DNA from: Capitulum mitella
Lineage: Eukaryota; Arthropoda; Thecostraca; Pollicipedomorpha; Pollicipedidae
NCBI GenBank assembly: GCA_030062745.1
Contig: CP099845.1
Coordinates: 15,106,903-15,170,902 of the forward strand
Reading direction: 5' to 3'
DNA length: 64,000 nucleotides
The translations under genes were made by a program, and so were the position numbers. Below the pieces are notes generated by a model. The model searched no databases. It was given only the letters and a program-made list of their open reading frames with translations, and had not been told where the DNA came from. Positions within the stretch are counted from its first letter, which is position 1, and every line of letters begins with the position of its first letter. This document shows positions 34,387-45,400 of the stretch, piece after piece.

Positions 34387-36082
34387 CAATTTTTTGCACT
34401 CACCGCCCATAGGACCAACGTTAAATTCTATGAAAGTCGGGGAAGGGCCCCCCCCCCGCCTCCTCTTCTCTCGTCCTTGAGTCCTTGAGCGCCGAGCAAC
34501 ATGCGAAGGACGGCCGGGCAATGCCGAGGTAGGGGAGAGGCATGACGTCAGTGGTAAACAACGTCCTGATTGACAGTCATGCTGCTGTGTAACCAGCCGT
34601 GGCGATTCGCCATTAGAGAAAACTGAGGCAGTTCCTCACCAAAAATATCGAGAAATGTGGAATGGAAATCACACGTAATCTGTGTGCAATAACATCGTTT
34701 CTGAAACTGAATGCATGGTTAAATTGAAATAATGTGCTCATTTCGCTCCCGCATTTATCCGTATAGCAGGGAACATACCCGCAAAGACGACCCTCGCCGT
34801 TCCGCATCCCCGCCCCCCTGCCCCGCAAGCACACGGCATAAGACAGCCGTGGAGGCAGCCTGCTCACCCGCCTCAGCCGACGCTAGAACCCGATGTAACA
34901 CAGCGTCCCCGATAAATGTCCGCAAAACTGCACGTCGGCCACCGACGACGCAGCTGTCAGAGCCTGTGTGAGGCGAGACGCAGTGCTGCCTCTGGTCGCC
35001 GCCGTGGCGGCGCCATCGACGGGCTCACCGACGAAGGATGCTCGACTGCATGACTACATGACGCCATTGACATCAGTGGCGGAGAAAGGAATGTGGCTGT
35101 AGGGTAACTATTGATTAAGATATGATATATTTGCATTTGGTTTTAGTTTAAATCGTTAGATATGTGCTTTGGAACCGTGCACTGTGATTGAACTGTGATT
35201 CAACAATTACTGCATGCACCTAGCAGTGACAATCATTTATCCGCCCTTGAAACGGGAAAGAAGTTCCCGCCTGGGCCCGGCATGCGAACATATTCTCATT
35301 TTCGTTGAGCGGATTGAATTGGATGCCCAGTTTGCGCTAGCTTTCTATCCAGATAACAGACGAAACACCGAGTGTGATGCTTATGCAAAATTTCGTGTCT
35401 TCTGTAATCGTCAATCTGAAAAGGGTCGGATATCATTTACGGCGTGACGTGTGTAAAACAGACAACCGTAGTTCATACAGTTTAGTGCTGCACTTGCGCT
35501 GTGCCTCAGGGGTTCGCGTGACGACGAGCTGCCACTGGTAACCATAGGTGCAAATCGTCCAGGCCGTGCGGTACGGCGCTTCAGAATTAGTTTGAGAGAA
35601 AAAGAGATAAATATGGGAAACCGTCCACCCCAGTTTTGAAACTGGTAGGATATTCTCGTCTTGCTCGTCGCCACCGTGTCTATACACATTAGTAAAAAGA
35701 ATAGGTTCCGCTTGGCATTTGGTATTGCACTTAATCACTTGGTAACACGTATTTGCATCATCGGCAACAAAACGTAATTTTTCTGAACGGTTCATGCATA
35801 CGTTTTTGCTTCTGTCCAAAGAGGGCAATAAAACATAGTCAAGGTTGTGCTTAACAAAATATGTTTAAAAATAACCACATCACCGTTATGAAAATTTTGA
35901 ATTTTAGCCGTCTGAATAGTATGTGGCGGAATCCCGGTGCCACAGCTTCTCCCTTCGATTTCAGACTAGCAGGTCCCCGTAACAATGGAAAATCAGCAAA
36001 TGTACTAACGCTTATTGCAGGCAAAATGCCAGGTGATGTATTTAGAGACCGGCTATTTCCTTGTATTCGTCTCAATGGGTAG
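34387..36082. other. Unrelated insert between the two family B ends
   Basis: About 1.7 kb with no match to family B. 34440-35040 is GC-rich; 35100-36080 is mixed. Frames of up to 131 residues exist on the minus strand (35433-35828) with no recognisable motif. It may be captured host DNA. Confidence 0.4.
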
Positions 36083-36324
36083 ACTCGCCCCGACTTCGGG
36101 GGCTAACGCCCCCCCCCCCCCAGGATTTTCCAAGATTGAGAGAGGACGAACAAACGCAGCACCACGAAACTTTTTGAACCATCTGCTTAATTATTTTTAT
36201 GTCTTATTTCAAGGTTTTGGCCTCAGGTCAAGCCAGGTGTTTGACCTAGGTTAGGTCAGGTAGACCTATGTCCAAAACAAGTTTAGTGTCCTGTAACTTT
36301 TTCGAAAAACTTTAACTTTTTCGG
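36083..36324 (+). mobile_element. Family B left-end fragment
   Basis: CCCCGACTTCGGGGGC, then AGGATTTTCCAAGATTGAGA, ACGAACAAACGCAGCACCAC and GTAGACCTATGTCC. It is collinear with the first 240 bases of the copy at 22573, then stops abruptly at CTTTTTCGG, where the right arm of the inverted repeat begins. Confidence 0.72.
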
Positions 36325-37085
36325 CGGTCACCCCCTCCCCCTCTCCCAGTCGGGCGTGGTTGGCACCGACCGCCAGTCGGGGCGCGGGTTGACAAAAAGG
36401 AGACAATATAGACAGTCTCATATATACTTTATGGCAGCCTGTAGCTTCATGCACCGGCTGACACTGGCCCGACGTCTCTGCCAGTTGTTGCCAGACAAGC
36501 AAGGAAAGCCACATTATGTTCAAGGCTACTCATCTCCCCATGAAATATGATGGGCAGACACGTGCTGCACAGGGGAGGGCACGAAACATATCTTAGTCTG
36601 ACTCTCTGCATTGGTCTCAACCATATTGATATGCAGAAGCGAAAACAACGATACGCAATGTCCGACTAGCATTCCGCTTGGTCATGTCTAACTTGGGTCT
36701 ATAACTATAACTTGGGTCATATATTTCTTCAGATTTTGCGGCGAAATGTGAAAACCCGAATTTGAATACTTGAATACCCGGTCGACATTCGAATATTCGG
36801 CGAATATTTGGAGGCAAACGTGTCCAACCGAATATTCATGAAATATTCGAATGTTGAAAATCAATGCACCGAATCCGAATACTCGGTCAAATATTCAAAT
36901 CATCCGAATCCGAATCCTCAGCTCCAACCTGGAGCTTGGAGCACAAATAAAAGACATTTCTCCAAGTCATTTATGTTCCTTTTTTAGTGGAGGGAATTTG
37001 TGTAAAAAAATGTACAAAGCTTATATTTCAACATTCAGCCAAGACCTAACCTTGCTAAATGCCCTCAGATTAAGCGAAATATTTT
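36325..37085 (-). repeat. Right arm of the large inverted repeat
   Basis: Reverse complement of 33430-34165, beginning with a copy of the family B terminus (36325-36388, then TTGA) and continuing about 700 bases into the shared flank. Because TCAA on the left becomes TTGA here, the flanks are mirror copies and not a target duplication. Confidence 0.8.
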
Positions 37086-37314
37086 GTTTTTTTGCACTTT
37101 ATTCACTCACACTCCCATGTTAGTTTTAAGCAAGATTTTTAGTCTTTGCTAAAAAGAACATTTCATTAAAAACCTTACTTTTAGAAGCCGTTTCCTTTTG
37201 TGTTCAACAGCGGCTCAAACGACCGGAGATGTCTCCCGAACACTTGCGAGATCCTTAAGAAACAATTTTGTCCACGTCGGCCCCTAGGAGAAATAAGATT
37301 ATGTAAGGTTCAAA

Positions 37315-37430
37315 CAACACGTAAATGAAATAGATGGAATAAGTCACCAGGTTTCGTGAAACTGTGCTAAAAATCTAAGAAATGGCGAGAAAAACCGGAG
37401 AGTTCTGAAGCCCCCATATGGCAGTATTGT
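37315..37430 (-). mobile_element. Family A end fragment
   Basis: AAGTCACCAGGTTTCGTGAA and GAAATGGCGAGAAAAACCGG match the last 110 bases of minus-oriented family A copies (5520-5600). The fragment has lost its terminus. Confidence 0.55.
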
Positions 37431-37563
37431 TAAGAACCCTGGCATGCATCAAAATGTCACCATTGATCTTAAGTTCGACATGTGTAAGATTGCATGGACA
37501 GAAGGCTTAGGCATTCCATCGTTTACCACGGAGATGCGCTAAAGTAACCTGTTTGTTCCTTAA

Positions 37564-38691
37564 CCTCATTCCCGTACCCATAGGACAAGGGCGCATCCCT
37601 ATGGGGACCTTATTCCCCCCTTCGAGAATTCGACAACTACCCGACCGATTTCACCTCAGCAACCGGCAATCCATTCACCATAACGTAAACTACATTTTTT
37701 TCAAACATAAGTTTTGAAAATCCGGAAAAAGATGGATACAGGGAGCAAAAAATGAGGAAGACGACGTTGTTGTACAGATTTTGATACTATTCGCAGGAAT
37801 TAAGAGCCAATAAATGGTATATCCTCCATTTTCCCATAAGATTAATATTGTGACATAGGCGTTTAAGAGGTTTGGCATACGGTAGGGATTTTTTCTTCAC
37901 TGAAAAACTGAAAATCCTTTTTAGCTTTTTCCAGCCACGCTTTTCTTAAGAAGTACAAATCGTAATACAATTTGTTGTATAATGCTGGTATAGGCGGCAC
38001 CAGGAACACGAAAAAGGGGAAACTGTCATTATGGCATGTTCATCAGGTCATCATACGACCTTTAACTTTAAATTACCTCAGATGACCTAAGAGTCACATG
38101 GGACGGCATTGAGTTGATTTGCATTGTTTGAAAACGTTTTGATCACTCCCATTGCCTATCTTTTCCTGTTTATGCCAGTTGAGATATAGGGCACGCGCAC
38201 GGGCATTTTAGGTCGTAGCTTTGTGATCCATCCTGATATTAATCTGAAACTTGAAAAGCAAGTAAAAGATACCGCTTTGAGTCATATGTCTCCCGGAGGC
38301 TTCCTGTAGAAGTGAGCGTCCAAAATATTTAAGAATATCCGAATTTCGATTTTTGACTTTGGTCCCACCTTCGAAGCTTAACCTCAGATGAACATCAATA
38401 TTTCGTATGTTTCCCCAGTCACTTGCCTTTCCACTCAAGTTAAATTTAAGCTTAATCTTAAAAAGCCATATTTTCGACAGCCATTTCCTGTTACCCTCAA
38501 TATTGCCAAAAATAGCGCAGCATAAAGTACCTCCTAAAAACGTTGTCTGGCTCCCTCTCAGGAAAGAATAGAATAAGGAAGGTCTGCAGTTATACGCAGG
38601 AAAAATAAATAGAAAATGTGACAATGCTTTGTGAAACTGTTTCAAAATCCCTGGAAATGGTATGCAAAAAAAACTGGAGGACTTCAGGGAG
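37564..38691 (-). mobile_element. Family A piggyBac-like non-autonomous element, diverged copy
   Basis: TTAA at 37560-37563 is followed by CCTCATTCCCG. The interior follows the minus-oriented family A order: CGAGAATTCGACAACTACCC, GGATACAGGG, GGCGGCACCAGGAAC, and a TATGCAAAAAAAACTGG end. The outer right terminus has decayed to GGGAGTAAG. It is the most diverged of the long copies. Confidence 0.7.
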
Positions 38692-39411
38692 TAAGCAGTC
38701 GATTTGACCCTCTTCCTCCTAAAATCCAAGACCAAGAACAGGACGTTGTACCCTTTGATAGCCTTGTTCTTGATTTTTTCTTAAACCATCCTATCTGGCC
38801 TATTTTGCGCGTTGCTTTTGGTCAGATTAGGTGAAATGGAGGCATGTTATCGCTGTTGTTATAGCTTTGACGAACGTCACTTTTTGTCGGTTTGGTGGAT
38901 TTGAATGTCTTAGAAACTCGAAAAAATTAAGATATTCTCTTCATAGGTACGTGACACGATGTCGGGTGAAAAGTGCCCGAAAATCATCGGGGCTCGAGTC
39001 AGGTCACGATTCCCACCGGCGGTTATGCGCCTTTCGATTCGCGGCGGGGCGGCGGTGACTGTCGGATTGAAACCTTAAAATGTTAAAATGTTAAACCTTA
39101 AAAAAAAGTTACGGCCACATAGGAGAAATCAGCACTAGAATTCCCAATAAATTTTGGAAGGATACTATAAGTTTCAAAAATGTAAGTTAAGACGTCCAAA
39201 AGATATTGAAGCAAAATATACTGGAGGGCAGTTTGTCCCCGTGATGGCGTGGGCTAAAGAAATTTTCTGTGCATCCCGAGAGGAAACACAGCGCACGGTC
39301 AGCTATCATTCACCACATTACACCGCGAAGCGACAGACCTGTGATACGCTATGGGCTCTAGCTGAGTCAGGATTTTACGGAAATATTTCAACGTTACTGG
39401 TTTCATTCCAG
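38692..39411 (+). other. Upstream region of the giant gene, with probable 3' splice site
   Basis: No TATA box or CpG promoter is visible. Just before the start codon TTTCATTCCAG (39401-39411) is a good splice acceptor, so the coding exon probably follows a non-coding 5' exon somewhere upstream. The acceptor is inferred, and a promoter directly in this stretch remains possible. Confidence 0.4.
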
Positions 39412-39413
39412 AA

Positions 39414-42400
39414 ATGATGTCACGCTGGGCATGGACTCTCCTGCTGCACTTGTGCGCCGCCTCTCTCGGCGCATGTGCCGTCATCCGGTCCACGTCTAGG
39501 CCGCAGGCTGACGACCGTGGCGACACCGCTCCGCTGACGGGCTCTGGTCCCGTCCAGCACAGGTCCTCACCAGCGGCCACCGCCGGCGGCCGGAGGCTGC
39601 CCTCGGCCGCAGCCAGGGGCTCGGAGGACGACGCGGGCTCTGACCTGGTTCGCCGCAAACTCCTCCCCCCTCCCGGCACCGACGCCAGCCGCAGCCGGCC
39701 GGTGGCGTCGGTGCGACTAGACAGCATCGGCTACGTGCCCTACAACAGCCTGACGCTACTGAAGCAGCGCGGGCCGCTGGCCGCGGACGCGCACCTGCAG
39801 TGGCCCTACTTTGCCACGAGGCCGGCCGACGACGACGGCGAGCCGGGTGACCGGGCGCCGGACGGAGCGGGGACGCCGCCGGCGTCTGTGGCCACGGAGC
39901 CGACGGCGGGGGCTGACGGTCAGGAGTTGGTACCGACAGCGCAGACCCGAACGCCGCCGGTCACGGCCGGCCAGCGAGATACGGCAGAGCAGCAGACTGC
40001 CAACGCGGGAGACCGGCGAAAGGCGGCCGACTACACGCGCTCGACGACAGACGGCCCCGAACATACAACAGATGACGAGAAACAGGCGACAGTCGGCCTC
40101 CTAATGACGACAGTGAACCGACAGCCTACAGCTGACCGCCAGAGGACGACGGTCGGCCATCAGGCCACGACAAACGATCAGTCGCAAGTGACCGAGGCAC
40201 CATCGGAAGACTCCATGGACACCGTCACTCCGGGCGGCGAACCGGAAGAGAGGACCTCGAAACTAGTGTGGACACCCACCTCAGGGACGATGACCTCAGG
40301 GACCCTGGATCCCGTTCCAACACACAGTATCCCGCAGGACGTCAGTCTGGTGCAGGTCACTGCAGAACAGATGAATCTTACCCCAGAGGAAGGCGACGCA
40401 GATGTACCGCCCAACTCACACGACTCACTCACGGCTGTAAACGTCAGCGACCAGGCCAAGGTACTTCCAAACTCGACTGATCAGCGCCATTCCACGACGG
40501 TGGCAGACGAAGACAGACGACGGGAGGAGCTTGGCCCCACTTCTCCAATGGAAGTGCAAAAAGCAGCATCTCCGGCCCCCCATTCCAGCCATTCCACGCT
40601 GGTGGCAGACGAAGACAGAAAAGGGGAGGAGCTCGGTCCCACTACTCCGATGGTAGTGCAAAAAGGAGCATCTCCAGCAGCACAGTCGGAGGATGAGCAT
40701 GGCCCAAGGATGACGGAAAGCGATGAAACGCCCAAGAAAACCATCATGAAAACAAGCGTGCCGGAAATCGTGCAGAATGATACTGACACGCGACATCGAC
40801 AAGTGCCAGAACAAGTGAGGAAACCAAATCCGGTTAGTGTCTATAATTTGGCTAACACAACTGCTACATCGCTTCTTAGTATGCATGAATTGGAGGAAGA
40901 GGCAACGTTTAACCGCGTCACACCGACAAAACTCAACAAAAAAGTGTCTGAGCAGGCTTCGGAAGCGAACAGCGCTCGCGTTGAGTCAGATACGGCAAAA
41001 GTACCAGTTACAGATCCATTGAAAAGAACAACTTATGCGAAAAGAAATTCAAATGAAACACTTTCTTCGGGTCAACCTGGAACAGTTACAAGAAACCACC
41101 CACCACCAGCGGCAGCTTACACCAAACGTACTTCAGAAACTTTGCCAGCAACCAAACTAGACTTGACGACAAGTCAGTCTCTGATGAGCAACGAATCTCG
41201 TCATGTGCACCGGCAGAACCTAGAGATAACCAAAGAGCTTGCCCGGTTCAGCTCTCCGACCACCCAGGCTCCTCCTGGGTACAAATCCCACACTCAGAGC
41301 CCTCTGCAGCAGATCGAGTCCCTGGACGACATCTACGACTATTCAGATTACTACTACGAAGAACTGCGGCTTGGTGAAGACGACGAGCCGCATTCAGAGG
41401 TGCTTCCGCAGAACCCGATGCTTCAGTCGTTGAAGTGGCCATACACCCATTACTACGGCGATGCCGAGTCACATGGCGCCAGCACGATAGAGGCCGTCCA
41501 GACGCACATGGCGTTGACGACTCCCCAACCTCAATTTCAGGACCAAGCCACTTCAGCAGACTCGGAACCTGATAAGCTGAAAGGAAACAACGACAGTCTG
41601 AACGAATACCTAAATTATTTAGCTGACACGAAACTAGGAGCGCAAAATGATCTAAAAGGTCTCGGTTTTAATTTCACTATGGACGAAAATACCAACACAA
41701 AATCTAATGGTGATGATAACGCCGTTCCTGGGAGCCCCATCTCTCCGGTTACCGAGCCGACGGAAGATGGCACCATAACGCCGGCCCCGCTACTGTACAC
41801 TTACACCGAGTTCATCGGATACTCGGGCGAGACCACTACGCCAGTCCTGAGCCCACCGCAGCCCGCCGAACCCACCACAGTTCCTCCTGAGCCTTACCCC
41901 GCCACCGGCATCTACTCCATCAAGCTACCCTTCCCCGTGCGGAACGTGCAATCCCCCGACGAGCGGGGGCCAGCAGTGACGGCGCCGCCGCAGCGCGCCT
42001 CCTCCGAGCCGCGCGAGACGACCCGCTCGTTGTCGTTCTCTCGACGCACGGAGCCGGCGCGGCCGTCGGCCAGCTTGGTCTCGCTTCTGACACGGACCAC
42101 GCCGGTGGCGCCGGACAGTGGGACCGAGCGCAGCCCGCCCACGCTCACTGTGCTGCCGGTGGCCACCGCCATCCGCCCAGAGCGCTACGGCGGCATCATC
42201 GAGACCGACGACACGTACGACTCAGACCAGAGGCCGTTCGCCTACCTGGTGAACAACCGGTTCGGTGACGCCAGGCCGCCGCGGCCGGCGGGCGACTGGA
42301 ACCGACCGGCCGAGCGGCCGCCGCTCCCCTCCGACGCCACCTCCAGCCCGGACGGCGGGCCGAGCAGCTTCTACCTGCAGGCCGTCCAGAAACAGGGACA

Positions 42401-45400
42401 GACGTCGTACTCGGAGGCGGTGACGGCGCGACCGGGGGCCGCCACGACGCCGCTTGCCGCCAGGCCGTCGCCGGTGCGGGGAAGCACGACGGGGCCGCAG
42501 CGGCCGGCGACGAGCAACTCTGCCCCGGCGCGTCCGACGTCGCCGGCGCCGCGGCCGACACAGGCGTTCACGCTGGTGTCGAGCGCCGAGACGGCTGGCA
42601 GCTCGCCGGTGACGCTGCGGCCGCTCAGCTGCGTCACCACCGGCTCACAGACAGTGTGCGCGCCGCGGCCGGGTGAGGCTCCGAGGCCGGGCCGGCCACG
42701 GCCGACCATCGTGGCTCGGCCCGAGCTGGCCTCCCAACCGGACACCTTCGTGCTGGATGGCGGACAGCGGCCGCACCTGACCCTGCTGGACCGGCCGCTG
42801 CTCGGCGGCGAGCTCGAGCTGGATCCGGACGAGACGTTTGAGCTGCCGCGACCGCAGTTCGGCCATCGAAGGCCGGGACTAGTCACGGACGGCGGCGGCA
42901 CCGTCCACTTCCAGACGCTGCCGCCGGCGGTCGACGCCGGCCCGACGCCCAGCCGGCCTCCGTCCAGCAGTTCACCAGACGTGGTGGCGCCGTTCGGCGG
43001 CACCTCGCCGTGGACCTCTGGCGCCCACAGCTCGCAGGCGCCCGGCCACAGCGTGAAAGTTACCAGCCACGGCCTCACCGTGCACGGCGCGTCCCTGTCC
43101 AGCTTCAGCCGCCCGCCGAGCTCCTTCCGACCCCAGGTCACGACTCCGATGGTCCCGCAGACGTCGTACCCCCATCTCCAACACGTCCTGAGTGGCGGCG
43201 GCAGTGGCGCCAGCGAACCGGTCGCCATAAAACCCGCTTACGTTCACAGCCAGGCGTCTGACGACACCGGTGGCGGCGACGGTGGCGTCGATCTGCATGT
43301 GCATAGCCACCGAGAGCCGACGGAGCAGACTTCGTACGCCGTGGTGAACGTCTGGAAGAAGGTGAGCGGCGAGTTGAAACTGGTTGCACAGCAGCTGGTG
43401 CCCATCGACCAGGTGCTGGCCACCAAGCTGGGCGACGGCGGCTTGCTGGGCGCCGACCAGTTGCCCAGCCAGCTCGTCAGCCAGCTGGCCGGCGCGCTGG
43501 ATCTGGGCGCGCTGCGCGATCCTGCGCTGCCGACATCGTCCGAGCCGCCGCCGACCGTCACCACCTCGTCGTACGAGAACTATGAGCCCGCACAGCCAGG
43601 GCAGGAGGGCGTCCCGAGCGCGGCGCAGGCCGGCCCGGCCGTCGAGCCCACCGAATCGTCCTACGTCAGCTACACGTCCGCGGTGTCCCAGCACCATGAC
43701 GCGTCGGACAAGGAGGAACGCCCCGGCCAAGAGTACGGCCCGCCGGCCCCGCCGACCGTCAGCCCTCACTTCTTCGGCGTCACCAGCCCACCGCCGTCCG
43801 TCGCCACTACGCCGAGAGCGTCCACAAGCTACTATGACAGCCTGCTGTTCAAGTTTACCGAGAGGCCGAGCCTCCCGCCGAGGCTTACGACGACTGCTGC
43901 TCCTCAGGCGACGTCCCCAACGCCCGGCGCGGCCATCTTCCACGCCCAGTTCCCGCACTTGTCACCGCAAAACGTGCTGGCCAGCCTCCCCGTCCATCAG
44001 CAGCAGCATCTGGGGGCCATCCCCAACGCAATATTAGCCCACTCCCAACTGGAGACCGTGGGGGAAGACACGCATGGCGGCAAGTACGACCTGCTAAAGC
44101 CGCCATTGCTCGAATTTGCAAATGCTGAGCTGACTCCGAGGCCACACCATCTGCCATCGTCCACCACGGAGCATCCTGTGGCGGCGGCGGCTGCACCCCG
44201 ACCCACACAGAGCTCTTACGCCAGCTACAACGCGCCGTGGGTCTCGTCCTCGGAGAGGCCCTCCGTCGAACGGCCGGCGCCGGCACGGCAGCCCGGCCCT
44301 GCGGTCGACTTCAACAACCGCGTGACGCGACCGCTGTCACCGGAGATCCTGAACATAGTGCAGGAGATTCAGGCGCAGCGGCCCGTCGTCGGGTCCAGCC
44401 AGGAGGTCATCGGCACCGTCACCAACGCCAGCCTCAGCATGCTTCCCGCCGAGGTTGTGCAGCTTTTGAACCAGATCAAAAACACGGCGGACAGCGGGAA
44501 CTTGACACTGCTTTCACTCTTCGGCGGCCAGCAGGAGGGCAACATTCAGGTGAACGGAGCGAATATTGGCGTCACGAAAGGTTCGCTGGGCGTCCATGTG
44601 AATCACCTGAACGTCAGCCAGAACAGAAACAACAACCATTATGGCACGACCCCGATGTACACGTCGGGCCGGCCAACCGTGCACAAGCCCGTCGAACAAG
44701 GACATGCCGTCTCAGGAGTTCTGGATCTCCTGCAGCCCGACAGGTCCACCACTCACCTGTATACAACAAAGTCAATGTTCAAAGACCCCGATAACGACTC
44801 TTCCAACTACGACGACGACAACGACGCGTATGCCAGTGATCAGAGAGTGTTCGGCGGAGTTGGGAATCCATCGCTGGACCGGGTCCCCGATAGCTCCGTC
44901 CAGGTCTCGGGGTCTCCCGTCGACCAGAACACGCAGGCGCTGCTTCTGCTCGAGACTCCGCAGGTCAAGCCGGGCGACACCTCGGCGCCGCACGCAGCCC
45001 ACTCCAAGCCCTACTTCAGCCTGCATCCGGTCGGCAATTCGCGGCCTGTGGACATTGAATCGCTCTTCCAGAGCCTTCCCACCCAGGGACCAATCGCTGT
45101 GCACCGACCCGGAAACAGCAAGCCGCACGTGGGGTACGCAGGCGGGTCTGCGAGCCCCTCGCAGTCGTTCCACCAGGGCGGCGCGCACGACGTCCATGCG
45201 GGCTCGTACCCCGTCGAACTGTCGCAAGCCGTGCTGGCTCAGCTGCTACCAACACAACGGCCCAAGAGCCATATGGAGTCGGCGGCGGGCGCGGCGCCGG
45301 CCGACGCACCGGCCGCAGCGCCGGTCATCAGCGGCGCCAGTCAGTCAGCGCTGCAGACGCTCGGCGACCGGCTCGGCATCGACAACCCGCGCCTGCTGGC

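Noticed and set aside
42371..43958. Minus-strand frames of 285 and 328 codons
   Set aside because: They are shadows of the GC-rich coding sequence of the giant gene, Arg/Gly-rich in the way expected for antisense frames.
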